Origin: PSRF01 sp051000815
Lineage (GTDB): Bacteria; Acidobacteriota; Blastocatellia; Pyrinomonadales; Pyrinomonadaceae
NCBI GenBank assembly: GCA_051000815.1
Contig: JBPCNX010000037.1
Span: 1 to 64,000 of the forward strand
Length of the DNA stretch: 64,000 nucleotides
Direction of reading: 5' to 3'
Within the stretch, counting starts at the first letter, position 1. Each line of letters begins with the position of its first letter. The position numbers and the translations under genes were made by a program. The notes under the pieces were generated by a model that saw nothing but the letters and a program-made list of their open reading frames with translations, made no database searches and had not been told where the DNA came from. This document shows, in pieces, positions 26,849 through 36,378 of this stretch.

Positions 26849-27712
26849 CTACACCAGAACTTCGTTTAAGGCGCCACTCCGATAACCGTGTAGATCCAAA
26901 GTCACATACTTGAACCCCAGCCGGCGAAAACGAAGAGCCAACTCATCAATTACATCTCGCTGTAATGCGCGGTCCATTTCCTCCGACGCGATTTCGAGAC
27001 GCACAATTTGATCATGGTGTCGCACGCGAAACTCACGGAAGCCCATAGCTCGCAAAATGTCTTCACCCTGGTCCACAGTTGTCAGACGTTCGATGGTCAC
27101 TTGCGTGCCGTAAGCAATTCGCGAGGAGAGACACGGGCTTGCGGGTTTGTTCCAGGTGGGCAAGCCGGCAATCCGGCTCAGTTCCCGGACCTCTTTCTTA
27201 CTCATACCGACCTCGATCAGCGGACTGCGCACGTCGTGCTTGCCGGTCGCCGCCCGTCCCGGTCGATAGTCTGTTAAGTCGTCGACCGTCGATCCATCAA
27301 CGATGAATTCAATATTACGCTGTTGGGCTACAGGCTCGAGCTTCTGGTAAAGCTCGTCCTTACAGAAGAAACAGCGATTGGAACCGTTGGCAACATAACC
27401 TGGCTCCTCAAGTTCATCAGTTTGAACTGTTACCGTGTGAAATCCGAACTGCTCTACCAGGCGAACTGTTTCTTCCCGCTGGTAAAGCGGCAGGCTGGCA
27501 GACTCACCGGTGACGCAAAGGGCGCGCTCACCAAGTTCGGCGTTTGCGACGAAAGCGACATAGGTGCTATCCACGCCTCCGGAAAACGCCACCACAACTG
27601 AACCCATTTCGCGAAACAGCGCTCGCAACTTGTTTTCCTTGGCGATTGCTTGTGTGATCTCGCGCTCAGCTCCGTCGCTTGCAGCTTGAGGTTTCTGGAT
27701 AACAGAGTTCAT
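26849..27712 (-). CDS. larE: ATP-dependent sacrificial sulfur transferase LarE
   Basis: 287 residues. The PP-loop pyrophosphatase motif FSGGVDSTY (about 43-51) activates the carboxylates of the pyridinium biscarboxylate precursor, and the sacrificial-Cys region is SPCLSSRIAYGT (about 165). CFFCKDELY is a second Cys pair seen in many homologues, which may mark the [4Fe-4S]-type LarE that is not sacrificial. LarE makes the nickel-pincer cofactor of lactate racemase and related LarA enzymes. No larA, larB or larC is in the window. Start ATG 27712 was chosen over an upstream codon because the extra leader is unrelated to the family. Confidence 0.88.
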   Translation of the reverse strand: MNSVIQKPQAASDGAEREITQAIAKENKLRALFREMGSVVVAFSGGVDSTYVAFVANAELGERALCVTGESASLPLYQREETVRLVEQFGFHTVTVQTDELEEPGYVANGSNRCFFCKDELYQKLEPVAQQRNIEFIVDGSTVDDLTDYRPGRAATGKHDVRSPLIEVGMSKKEVRELSRIAGLPTWNKPASPCLSSRIAYGTQVTIERLTTVDQGEDILRAMGFREFRVRHHDQIVRLEIASEEMDRALQRDVIDELALRFRRLGFKYVTLDLHGYRSGALNEVLV

Positions 27713-27970
27713 GAGCAATCTCACCTTGCGAATGCGGACACTCGAGTGCGACTGCATTCCTGGCTCTCATCAAAACTTTTGTGGATTACGAAAGCGCATG
27801 TTATCCCATGCATCAATCTCCGTGCAACCGGCATCTCATGCGCGGAATGAGCGGTTAGTACAGGCAAACTTTGGACGTGCTGACTTGGAGCATGCTAAGA
27901 TCGCTGTACCCCAGCATGTTTTCCTCGTGCCTTTCGCAGACCTAAATTTTTAACGCACCGACCGGCGAAG

Positions 27971-29425
27971 ATGTTTTTTACTTCTTACTTACGTTCACCG
28001 CTGCTCGCTCTTTGTGCCGGCTTGATTCTCGTTTGCTTCGCGACCATTTGTGCGGGACAAACGGAAGACGGCTTGAGCGACAATCCGGATCCAGTCAGAT
28101 TGTTTGAACGCGCTCAAACGTTCCATGCGCGCCGTGATTTTGCTCGCGCATTGGAACTCTACGAAGAAGCGATCAAAGTGCGGCCGGAGTTTCCTGAAGC
28201 TGAATTTCAACGCGGGAACGCGCTGGTTTCTTTGAATCGGTTGACCGATGCCGAACCTGCTTTTCGCCGCGCTGTCGAACTGCGGAAGAATTGGTCTCTT
28301 CCATACACTGCCCTCGGAGCGCTGTTGGTACGATTAAATCGTGAAGCCGAAGCTCCTCCCTTTCTAGAACAGTCCTTAAAACTCGATCAAAGCGATAGCG
28401 TGGCCTTGCGTGTGCTTGCGGCTCTTCGACTACGCGGCGGAGATGCACGGGAAGCCCTACGTCTTGCGCAAGCGGGGACCGGCAATGCAGAAGCGCCTGC
28501 CGCAACGTGGCTGGTGCGAGCCCAGGCCGAGCGAGCGTTGGGAGACAAGGCGAGCGCGCGTTCAAGTCTGGCCCGCGTTCTTCAACTCGAGCCGGACAAC
28601 GTCGCGGCTCTTGTTGAAAGTGCCGACCTCGCCGATGAGCAAAAGGATTACGATAGCGCTATATCTAGTCTCAAGTCAGCGGAACAGATTAACAAAGGAG
28701 ACAAGCAGATTCTTTTGCGACTGGCGGCTGTGCATCAACGTGCTGGCAGACCCGAAGAAGCGCGTCGCATTGCCGAATCTGCAGGCCTCGGAATGGTTGA
28801 GGGAACGACTGTCTCCGGTAAATCGCCGATCGTCGGCACGCCCGAAGAGATCGCCGCAGCAAATAACGAGGATCCGATGATCTCGCGTAAGGGCCTCGAG
28901 AAACTACTCGAGAGGAACCCCGGCAACGCCATGTTACTTGCTAAATTGGGCGCATCGTACAGGACAGATGATCCGAGCCGCTCGTTGGAGTTTTACCAAC
29001 GAGCCAGCGCGATACAACCTGACAATTTAGACTATGCCACTGGTTATGCGGCCGCACTCGTGCGCGGACGTCGTTTCGCGGATGCCGTACTGATTCTACG
29101 TCGAGTGATTGCTGCAAATCCGGACAACTACACCGCTCACGCAAATCTCGCTACCGCGTTGTATCAACTCAAGCGTTACCCCGAGGCAGTCCCGGAATAC
29201 GAATGGCTGCTCCGAACCAAGCCAGACACGATAGTGGCATATTATTTTATTGCCACGGCCCATGATTATCTTGGAGAATATCGAGAGGCTCTAGCGTCTT
29301 ACGAAAGTTTTCTGAACCACGCGGACATCAAAGCGAACCAACTGGAAATAGAAAAAGTTAAGCTCCGACTTCCGCTCCTTCGGCGTCAAATCAAGTTGGG
29401 GGAGGGGGCAAAGCGCAAGCCTTGA
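27971..29425 (+). CDS. secreted tetratricopeptide-repeat protein
   Basis: 484 residues; signal peptide (about 1-30, ending near CAGQT), then TPR units almost throughout. Clear units are RRDFARALELYEEAIKVRPEF (one of the first), LNRLTDAEPAFRRAVELRKNW, PEEARRIAESAG, and toward the end RFADAVLILRRVIAANPDNY and GEYREALASYESFLNH. A linker with no repeats lies around 270-300. It is a periplasmic scaffold with no catalytic domain. It is first in a tight plus-strand group (28 bp to the next gene) and diverges from larE. Confidence 0.85.
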   Translation: MFFTSYLRSPLLALCAGLILVCFATICAGQTEDGLSDNPDPVRLFERAQTFHARRDFARALELYEEAIKVRPEFPEAEFQRGNALVSLNRLTDAEPAFRRAVELRKNWSLPYTALGALLVRLNREAEAPPFLEQSLKLDQSDSVALRVLAALRLRGGDAREALRLAQAGTGNAEAPAATWLVRAQAERALGDKASARSSLARVLQLEPDNVAALVESADLADEQKDYDSAISSLKSAEQINKGDKQILLRLAAVHQRAGRPEEARRIAESAGLGMVEGTTVSGKSPIVGTPEEIAAANNEDPMISRKGLEKLLERNPGNAMLLAKLGASYRTDDPSRSLEFYQRASAIQPDNLDYATGYAAALVRGRRFADAVLILRRVIAANPDNYTAHANLATALYQLKRYPEAVPEYEWLLRTKPDTIVAYYFIATAHDYLGEYREALASYESFLNHADIKANQLEIEKVKLRLPLLRRQIKLGEGAKRKP

Positions 29426-29453
29426 AGCACGCTGTTCCTCGAAAGAACTGTAG

Positions 29454-30056
29454 ATGAAGTTTTTTGTCTATCAAAAACACCAGTTGAATCTGCTGGCGTC
29501 GGTCGCCGTCGTGTTGTTCTTTGCCACGGCTGCGAATGGACAGGAAACGCCCGTGGCGCAACAGCCGAGCGCGCCCCCTCCGGTCAAGTTGATCTCGAAG
29601 GAGGATCGCGCTCGCGTCGACTCTGCGAAAGACATCAAGGCGCGGTTGCGCACAACGATCGAACTTGCTGAAGGTCATCTATCCGATGCTGAAGCCCGAA
29701 CGACGCAGGAAGATTACGATGCCGCGTCCGCAGCCTTAGGAAAATACCGTGCGTTGATTGAAGATGCGTTGAATTCTCTCAATCTTCTGAGCCGCGATCA
29801 CAACAAGACGCGCGATCTCTACAAGCGCCTTGAACTGGCTCTGCGTGCACAAGGACCCCGCCTGACCGCTATCCGCCGTACCACTCCGCTTGAGTACGCC
29901 GTCTGGGTCAAAGAGTTGGAAGAATTCGCGCGTCGGGGACGTACCGACGCCCTCAATTCCTTTTACGGCAATACAGTGATTAAGGATCCACAAACGAGAG
30001 TCGACGACAAACGCTCCAAAAAACAGAAGGACTCTCCTTCGCCTCCCGAAAATTAA
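29454..30056 (+). CDS. secreted helical protein, unknown function
   Basis: 200 residues; signal peptide about 1-26 (NLLASVAVVLFFATAANGQ core). The mature chain is predicted almost all helical, with Glu/Lys/Arg-rich segments (KDIKARLRTTIELAEGHLSDAEART, described by its first part) and a basic Lys/Ser tail. No known domain. It is followed 2 bp later by a second small exported protein with a similar helical, charged composition, and the two may bind each other or the TPR protein upstream. Confidence 0.65.
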   Translation: MKFFVYQKHQLNLLASVAVVLFFATAANGQETPVAQQPSAPPPVKLISKEDRARVDSAKDIKARLRTTIELAEGHLSDAEARTTQEDYDAASAALGKYRALIEDALNSLNLLSRDHNKTRDLYKRLELALRAQGPRLTAIRRTTPLEYAVWVKELEEFARRGRTDALNSFYGNTVIKDPQTRVDDKRSKKQKDSPSPPEN

Positions 30057-30058
30057 TC

Positions 30059-30643
30059 ATGACAAGCCGACGTATCGTTTCAATGCTGGGCGCAATTGTT
30101 CTTGTGACCCTGGTTTTTCCGTTCGCCGGAAATTCATCCCAACGGCGTGATCACCTCACAGAGCAGGAAGTAGAACAAATTAAAGACACGCAGATCCTGG
30201 ATAAACGAATTGATGTGTTTGTCAAAGCTGTCGAGCGCCGCTTGCGAGTGCTGACGGGCACGACCACTGATAACGCCAAACAACAAAAGAAGGATGCGGA
30301 ACTTTACGGCGCGTTACCGACCGGATCGCGCGCGGAGTTGGTGGGCGATATTGCGAAAATTCTTGATGAAGCAATTACGAACATTGACGATGTCAGCTCG
30401 CGTGACGAAAAGAACCCTTTGATTGCGAAGTCCCTTCGCACGCTCGCCGCTGAAGCTACGCGCATCGTCGGACAACTGCGTCCCCTTGAGGCTCAGGCAA
30501 AGGATGACGCCGAGATCGCAAGCTTCGGACAATTAAGCGAGAACGCTGAATCAATTCTCGGCGCCGCGAATAGACTTCCGCCACCAACCGAAAAAGAAAA
30601 AAAGGATAAGAGCAAAGCGGACAAGTCAAAAGCAAAGACCTAA
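30059..30643 (+). CDS. secreted helical protein, unknown function
   Basis: 194 residues; signal peptide about 1-28 (GAIVLVTLVFPFAGNSSQ core), then four or so long amphipathic helices (TEQEVEQIKDTQILDKRIDV at the start of the mature part) and a Lys-rich end (KEKKDKSKADKSKAK). No catalytic motif. The gene starts 2 bp after the preceding stop and is followed by a strong terminator, so 27971-30643 is one operon. Confidence 0.65.
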   Translation: MTSRRIVSMLGAIVLVTLVFPFAGNSSQRRDHLTEQEVEQIKDTQILDKRIDVFVKAVERRLRVLTGTTTDNAKQQKKDAELYGALPTGSRAELVGDIAKILDEAITNIDDVSSRDEKNPLIAKSLRTLAAEATRIVGQLRPLEAQAKDDAEIASFGQLSENAESILGAANRLPPPTEKEKKDKSKADKSKAKT

Positions 30644-30657
30644 TCCGCCGATTGAAA

Positions 30658-30678
30658 AAGGGGGCACGAAGCCCCCTT
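30658..30678. terminator. bidirectional intrinsic terminator
   Basis: AAGGGGGC and GCCCCCTT around ACGAA, with T-rich sequence after it on the plus strand and a run of T (TTTTTCAAT) on the minus strand. It separates two converging genes (stops at 30643 and 30703). Confidence 0.85.
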
Positions 30679-30702
30679 CATTCTAACGCTCCCGCTTTTG
30701 GA

Positions 30703-32070
30703 TTAGCCGCGTGCCTTCTTCCTCACCTCTGAACTCACTTTACTTGCTTCACTGTCAATCGAGGCGCCAGCGCTAGCCTCGTCACCTTCTTCCTTCGCCG
30801 TCGCATTCGATTGCAACCGAGGCGAAGCTTCTCCCACGGCAAACAATTTATAGTCGACGCGGGCCTCGGTCTTCTCGATGCCGCTCACTCCCGCAGCGCG
30901 TCCTAAAAACCCTCCGAGCTTTTTCGCTGCCGAGAGTTTGAGAGTGCTGATGTCAATATAAAGGATGAAATCACATTGTCTGGCCTTCGCCTCAGCTTCA
31001 ATTTCTGCTGGTGAGATTGCATTCAAAGCAATTGCATCAATACCACTGCTCTCAATTCCCCCGATCAGACGTTGCCTTAAGGAATCCAGAGATACCGGTC
31101 GATCGGATCTGTTGTTGATGGCAACAACCCCTACGCGAACTGTGCCCGGAGCCTTCATCGCCGCTGACGCCGTCGCTGCATTAACTGTGCTCGTGACGCT
31201 CTGATCTTGAACAGGTGAAGCCATGGTCGTTTCCATCGGTACCGCGTACAACTCCTGGGAGTTTGTGACTTCGGTATAACCTGGCGGCACGTCAAATAGC
31301 GCAGCATCCAAAGGCTCACGGGAGAGTTCCAAGACCTCCTTCGTCGAACTAAACATGACCTGGCCGTCGGGGCCATACATCGTCATGGTCTCAATCAACG
31401 GGTAACCTTTGCGACCAGCTCCCAGTTGTTTGGTAGTTACACGATCCTGACATCCGCCGGGCATCATTGGCCGGCCAGCCATGTAGGCGCCGCCAAGATC
31501 GCAATCCAGACCGTAGCTGAGATCGATATACCACCCATCAGTGTCCATCCTTTGCTTTACAGGATTACAAGCGTCTGCGGATGACTCCATGGTCATCGAA
31601 GATTTGACGTGGCGAGCGGTGAATCCAAACATCTCTTTGCGTTCGCCTGTATCGGTCGTCGTCGTCACGTAATTCACGACCCCACCACGCCGCGCCGGCT
31701 CGCCCGCTGCGGGTATAGAAGTGTTTGAAGCTGGGGTTACCGAATTTCCCACTTGCATGGGTGTGACGACATATTTCCGCGTCGTGTCATTGATTTGAAT
31801 AGTGCGCTTAAAGTCACACTGCGTAATGGTGGTCATATCCATACCACCGCCCATATTCATTTCACTGCGTTCGCGCTTGTCCTTAATCATCGTCGCGCTC
31901 TCGTAGGATCGGCCCGATGTCGATGAACGATACTTAATCTTGAGGTCTGCCTGAGGCTGCGCTGCAGGACTAGTGCGGCCGCGTCTTTGCTGCGCAAACA
32001 TTGACGAAACCGAAACTACTGAAACGAAAGTGAACAGAACAATTAAACCCGTAATCCTTACTCTCATCAT
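30703..32070 (-). CDS. secreted protein of unknown function
   Basis: 455 residues with a signal peptide (about 1-26, VSSMFAQ). The middle (about 40-270) reads like a LolA/DUF4412-type beta-rich domain with repeated 'KYRSSTSGRSYESATMI' and 'RTIQINDTTRKYVVTP' strands and paired cysteines (CNPVKQR, CDLGG, PGGCQD). The C-terminal part (about 310-440) carries VRVGVVAINNRSD and CDFILYIDISTLKL, similar to the FlgT/TolB-N-like fold of lipoprotein assembly proteins. AAGGAG lies four bases before the first ATG; a second ATG follows it. Function unknown. Confidence 0.6.
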   Translation of the reverse strand: MMRVRITGLIVLFTFVSVVSVSSMFAQQRRGRTSPAAQPQADLKIKYRSSTSGRSYESATMIKDKRERSEMNMGGGMDMTTITQCDFKRTIQINDTTRKYVVTPMQVGNSVTPASNTSIPAAGEPARRGGVVNYVTTTTDTGERKEMFGFTARHVKSSMTMESSADACNPVKQRMDTDGWYIDLSYGLDCDLGGAYMAGRPMMPGGCQDRVTTKQLGAGRKGYPLIETMTMYGPDGQVMFSSTKEVLELSREPLDAALFDVPPGYTEVTNSQELYAVPMETTMASPVQDQSVTSTVNAATASAAMKAPGTVRVGVVAINNRSDRPVSLDSLRQRLIGGIESSGIDAIALNAISPAEIEAEAKARQCDFILYIDISTLKLSAAKKLGGFLGRAAGVSGIEKTEARVDYKLFAVGEASPRLQSNATAKEEGDEASAGASIDSEASKVSSEVRKKARG

Positions 32071-32195
32071 TGCTCTCCTTAGTCTGTAGTCTGTTTATTG
32101 ATTTGCCCTACCGGCGATGTCCGAAATTCCGACGGAGTCCTGCTTATCCGCATGGCCGCGAATCGGCCTGTCCCTTCTTCTCTTACTGCTGCTTG

Positions 32196-34412
32196 CTAAT
32201 CGCGTGCGCGACGCAGAGTGTCAGTCGCCCGTTGCAGTACAGAAACGATTCGTTGCAACGCTTCCCTGGCATTGCTGCTGTTGCGATCATCGAGGCCCTG
32301 GCGGAAATCCGGAAGCGGTTGCGCCGCATAACCAGTGTAAGTGCCCGGTGCGTAAATATGATGGCGATACCAGGACCTCCCGCGCAACCCGCGCTCGTCG
32401 ATGAAGCTTCGTTCGACTGCAATTAAGACATCATTGATACGTTGAAGCCTGGCGAGAGCGCGCGGGTGGCGATCATTCGCCTCAATTCGTGATCGGTCAA
32501 CTTCTCTGATGCTTTCCTGCCGGCTCTTGTCTACTCGAGCCGCCTCCTCGGCAAAGTCGTCCATGGCTTTAACCATGGCCTTCTCATCCAACGACTCCGC
32601 GAGTTTCAGACGCTTCGCCAGCTTCATACTTTCATTGAAAAACTCGCGAATCTGCTTTGCGTAGTCGGTGTAATCAAGAGGCAGCGCCTTGGCGTCTGCG
32701 AGACGCATCGCGATCGTGCCCCACAATTGAGCGGCAGCAACGTGATAAACGAAAGTCGGATCACCAAAACGGGACATCCAGTAAAACGAATCATAAGCCG
32801 AATGATAAACGCCGTAGTCTCCACCAAATCCCATGTCGAGGGATGGAACTCCCAGATGCTGCAGGAAAGGTGTGTAGTCTGAACCTGAACCCAGGGCGCT
32901 GATTCGAGCTTCAGCAATTGCGCTATCTGAGCCAGTTTCCGGATCAGTTAACTCCGCCTCCGGACGCTCGCCGCGAAAACGCTCCTGCCATTGTGCGTAA
33001 ACGCTCTTGCCAGACTTCGGATCGCGCACGTCGCGGGTCGCGCTCCGGATTAACTTCCACAGTGAAGGCACCGACGAAGCGCCAAAGTTAGCCCCTGAAA
33101 CCGCTGAGTCCATATTGAGGTACGCGACAGCTTTTTCCCGGAGCTCGCTGGCATTCTCTTCCACCCATTCCGTGGATCCAATCAAGCCGTACTCCTCGCC
33201 GTCCCAACTGCACAGCACAATCGAACGCCGCGGCTTCCAGCCACTCTTCAGCAGTTGACCAAAACCGCGAGCCGCTTCCAGCATCGCCGTTGAGCCGCTG
33301 TTTGGATCCACTGCGCCAAAGGTCCAGGCATCGCGGTGGTTCCCCATGATCACCCAGCGATCCTTTTCATCAGTTCCGTCAATGCGGGCGATCACGTTCC
33401 AAATTTTGCGAATCTGGTAGTCCATCTCGGTCTTTAGATGAACCTTGACGTCCTCAGTCCCGCCCACGTGATATGGAATCGGCAGTCCCCCTTGAAAGCC
33501 GGCTGGACGGACGGGGCCCCGCAGAGGCCCGAGCAAACGCTGGGCATCGCCGTATGAAATTGGCTGTACCGGTATTCGAGTGAGATTTGTGGCTTCCTCG
33601 ATTTTTATTCGTGGGACGCCGGGGATAGATGGTTTATTAGGAGTTAACGGATCGCCGGGATACTGGAACAAATACTGCACAGAGCCCCGCTGTGCTGATG
33701 TCAGCGGGCGCCACGGTCCCTTCGGATAAACGTCTCCCTGCATGTAACCGTCATCAGCCGGATCAGAATAGATGATCAAACCCACCGCGCCGCGTTCTTC
33801 CGCAACCTTCGCCTTGACACCCCGAAAAGAGTTGCCATAGCGCGCGATTACGATCCTTCCCTTCACTTCGACACCAAGCTTCTTCAAGGCTTCGTAGTCC
33901 GGCGGCAAACCATAGTTGACATAGACCAGCGGGGCCGTGACATCACCGCTCGGGCTGTAGCCACTGAACAAGGGAATGATCTTGGCACTTGAAGACGAGG
34001 GGTCCTCGGGAATGACAGCTTCCTTAATGGCCAGACGCTCCCGCCGCGATCCCAGCAGTTCGATTACGGCAGGTCGCTTTGGATAAGGCAGCAACACGTC
34101 ATATTCCTTAAGCTCGGCATTCAGACCGTAGCTTCGCATTTGATCACGGACGTAAATCGCTGTCGCGTAGTCTTCTTTTGTCCCGGCAACGTGAGGCTCG
34201 GCGGTTAGCCGTCGCAGATGCTCGCGCGCGGAGTCAGGAGCGGGCACGGCGCGGAATTGTTCCTCCCAACGTCGCTGTGCTACTGAGCTTTCGTCCGAGA
34301 AGCCGTCGAGCGCGGAAGTTTGCGGCTGTGAGTAACCCGCCTGAAGTGAACCGAGAAAGAGCGAAAAAATCAGAAATAGCGGAGGGGCCAAAGTCTTATG
34401 CGCAGTCTTCAC
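32196..34412 (-). CDS. M28-family metallopeptidase, glutamate carboxypeptidase II/PSMA-like
   Basis: 738 residues from GTG 34412, which places a signal peptide (KTAHKTLAPPLFLIFSLF) at the N-terminus; the upstream ATG at 34463 has no ribosome site. Order: PA domain (about 130-270), M28 catalytic domain (about 300-560) and a C-terminal TfR-dimerisation domain (about 600-735). Co-catalytic zinc ligands are visible in GNHRDAW (His), FGAVDPNSGS (Asp), SWDGEEYGL (Glu-Glu), YLNMDS (Asp) and VYHSAYDSF (His). It is probably a periplasmic di- or carboxypeptidase. Acidobacteria often carry several of these. Confidence 0.88.
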   Translation of the reverse strand: MKTAHKTLAPPLFLIFSLFLGSLQAGYSQPQTSALDGFSDESSVAQRRWEEQFRAVPAPDSAREHLRRLTAEPHVAGTKEDYATAIYVRDQMRSYGLNAELKEYDVLLPYPKRPAVIELLGSRRERLAIKEAVIPEDPSSSSAKIIPLFSGYSPSGDVTAPLVYVNYGLPPDYEALKKLGVEVKGRIVIARYGNSFRGVKAKVAEERGAVGLIIYSDPADDGYMQGDVYPKGPWRPLTSAQRGSVQYLFQYPGDPLTPNKPSIPGVPRIKIEEATNLTRIPVQPISYGDAQRLLGPLRGPVRPAGFQGGLPIPYHVGGTEDVKVHLKTEMDYQIRKIWNVIARIDGTDEKDRWVIMGNHRDAWTFGAVDPNSGSTAMLEAARGFGQLLKSGWKPRRSIVLCSWDGEEYGLIGSTEWVEENASELREKAVAYLNMDSAVSGANFGASSVPSLWKLIRSATRDVRDPKSGKSVYAQWQERFRGERPEAELTDPETGSDSAIAEARISALGSGSDYTPFLQHLGVPSLDMGFGGDYGVYHSAYDSFYWMSRFGDPTFVYHVAAAQLWGTIAMRLADAKALPLDYTDYAKQIREFFNESMKLAKRLKLAESLDEKAMVKAMDDFAEEAARVDKSRQESIREVDRSRIEANDRHPRALARLQRINDVLIAVERSFIDERGLRGRSWYRHHIYAPGTYTGYAAQPLPDFRQGLDDRNSSNAREALQRIVSVLQRATDTLRRARD

Positions 34413-34508
34413 TTTTGGTGGTCTCCCTGATTTCAGCGAACGGATGCTCACCGGGAACTCCATCTGAACATTGTGGGTCTTGATCGCGTAGAATAACCGA
34501 GGTCAATC

Positions 34509-35081
34509 ATGGACAGTAGATATTATCCTGGCGTCGAAATAGACGTTAACAAGCTTCTCGATGAGCTTCGTAACTTGTTTGACGAAGACTACGAAGTGCA
34601 GACGATGCAAGTGGCTGCGACTAGCGTGCTGCAAGCTCGCAAGTCTAGCACGTTGCGAGACCTGACTGGGCTTTCGGCAGCTTTAACTATAAAGATCACG
34701 CCGGAGGCCGGCGGCACGCGCGTTGAGATCGGAATGCAAAAGTGGTTTGACAAGGCGGCAGTAGCCGTAGTTGCTCTCGTGCTTTCGGCGGGATTACTGC
34801 TTGCGCTCCCCGCGCTCGGCGCCTACTGGCAATACAGGATTACGGAAGATGCCTGGAAGGCAATCGAGCATCACATAGCGAGCCGGGCCGGTGGCTATGT
34901 ACCTCCGCTACCGGGCCGCTGCGGCACTTGCGGCGCAGCCAATAGCGCCGGCTCCGGCTTTTGCTCGACGTGCGGGGCAAATTTACAGGTCGGTAACTCG
35001 TGTCCGTTCTGTGGCGCAATTCAACGAGAAAACCCCGCCCGGTTCTGCAATCGATGCGGCAAGTCGTTGTCGTCGGCATGA
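34509..35081 (+). CDS. membrane protein with C-terminal double zinc ribbon
   Basis: 190 residues. An N-terminal region (about 1-85) with alternating strands is followed by one or two membrane helices (about 80-105, AVVALVLSAGLLLALPALGAY) and a Cys-rich tail with two CxxC-pair ribbons: CGTCGAANSAGSGFCSTCG and CPFCGAIQRENPARFCNRCG. Such zinc ribbons usually serve protein-protein contacts. Neighbouring genes are small exported or membrane proteins. No known family beyond zinc-ribbon is recognised. Confidence 0.6.
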   Translation: MDSRYYPGVEIDVNKLLDELRNLFDEDYEVQTMQVAATSVLQARKSSTLRDLTGLSAALTIKITPEAGGTRVEIGMQKWFDKAAVAVVALVLSAGLLLALPALGAYWQYRITEDAWKAIEHHIASRAGGYVPPLPGRCGTCGAANSAGSGFCSTCGANLQVGNSCPFCGAIQRENPARFCNRCGKSLSSA

Positions 35082-35114
35082 TCAGACGGCTCCGCGCCGC
35101 AACCGGAGGATAGG

Positions 35115-35465
35115 ATGAACTCGAGCCGTGTCTACTTCATCTCGGTATTGGTGATTCTCTCAATGATCGCTTGCCAGGGCCCTGCCAGAACACAAATTGC
35201 CGGCAAGTGGGAAGCAACTATCACTCACAAGAGAAGCGGCAACGAAACGAAACTGCTGTGGGAATTCTTGCCGGACGGTACCTTCACAGCTGCTCCCTTA
35301 AGTGATCCGATGACGCTCGTGGATCGAGATAAGTACGAGGTCGTTGACGAGGGTCGAGGAGTCAAGATCAATTCTGATCTAATCAACAATGTCACCTGCA
35401 CAATTCAGGGGAATACCATGACTGGCGAGACTCCGGAGTCTCTCGTGAGGTTTAAGAAACTGTAA
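35115..35465 (+). CDS. small putative lipoprotein, lipocalin-like
   Basis: 116 residues with a signal peptide and a possible lipobox at SMIAC (Cys about 20; Met at -3 is not the best). The mature chain is beta-rich (IAGKWEATITHKRSGNETKLLWEFLPDGTF as its first two strands, in short form), the layout of small lipocalin-like or DUF4488-type domains. Role unknown. The gene lies 33 bp after the zinc-ribbon protein, same strand. Confidence 0.55.
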   Translation: MNSSRVYFISVLVILSMIACQGPARTQIAGKWEATITHKRSGNETKLLWEFLPDGTFTAAPLSDPMTLVDRDKYEVVDEGRGVKINSDLINNVTCTIQGNTMTGETPESLVRFKKL

Positions 35466-35509
35466 CCGGAAAATGGTCTTAATCAACTGTAGCGAGGAAT
35501 GCGCTGCAC

Positions 35510-36088
35510 ATGACAAAAGCGCGGTTGGAAGCGTTCAGCGATGGTGTGGTGGCGATTATCATCACCATCATGGTGCTGGAATTGAAAGTGCCGCACGAGA
35601 CCAGTCTCTCTGCGCTGCGCCCGCTGATTCCCGTATTGCTCAGTTACCTGCTGAGCTTCTTGTTCCTCGGTATCTATTGGAGCAATCACCATCACCTCTT
35701 CCACGTGGTCCAGCATGTTAGCGGCGGGATTCTCTGGGCCAATCTTCACTTGCTGTTCTGGCTCTCCCTGATTCCATTTGTCACAGCCTGGATGGGAGAA
35801 AATCATTTTGCTCCCTGGCCGGTCGCACTTTATGGCGTGATTTTGTTACTGGCTGCGATCGCCTATTTCATCCTGGCCCACTCATTGATTAAGCTGCATG
35901 GCACGAAATCAACTTTGGCAATTGCTCTGGGCGCAGACTTCAAAGGGAAGGTATCGATGGTGATCTACGTTTTCGCAATTCCTTTGGCTTTTGTGCATCC
36001 GTTGCTTGCTTGTGCGCTTTACGTATCGGTCGCGCTAATGTGGCTAGTTCCTGATCGTCGCATTGAGAAGACGCTGCCTGGGAAATGA
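35510..36088 (+). CDS. TMEM175-family potassium channel
   Basis: 192 residues with about six membrane helices. The diagnostic motif is near the start: RLEAFSDGVVAIIITIMVLEL, where FSDG in TM1 forms the selectivity-filter-lining helix of bacterial TMEM175 K+ channels. The NHHHLF stretch (about 63-68) between helices is also typical. It conducts K+ in a tetramer. The distance from the lipoprotein gene is 44 bp. Confidence 0.88.
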   Translation: MTKARLEAFSDGVVAIIITIMVLELKVPHETSLSALRPLIPVLLSYLLSFLFLGIYWSNHHHLFHVVQHVSGGILWANLHLLFWLSLIPFVTAWMGENHFAPWPVALYGVILLLAAIAYFILAHSLIKLHGTKSTLAIALGADFKGKVSMVIYVFAIPLAFVHPLLACALYVSVALMWLVPDRRIEKTLPGK

Positions 36089-36163
36089 GCACGCGCACAG
36101 AACCCGGACCAGTAGCCCCTGATCGATCTTGTGCGCGACGCTGCACAATGATCGAGATTTCCA

Positions 36164-36192
36164 TTGACTTGCCGATCAATTCGACATATCGT
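36164..36192 (+). promoter_or_regulatory. weak promoter candidate before the 36379 gene
   Basis: TTGACT at 36164-36169 and TATCGT at 36187-36192 with a 17-bp spacer in the 290-bp gap (36089-36378). The rest of the gap shows no gene. The ribosome site of the next gene (AGGAGGTG) is unusually complete. Confidence 0.3.
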
Positions 36193-36378
36193 CCGGCCGC
36201 CCAGAGTATCTGACCGGCCAATTCGCAGCCAACTGCCCTTCATTAAGAAACTCCAGTCTTACGAGGCTTTTGCGGTTTGCGGTCGAGCCAAACTGATTTT
36301 CAACAACGACGAAGCATGTCCCGAACTACTTCGTAGGATTTTCACGTACAACACCAACCCCAGGAGGTGGGTTAGCTT

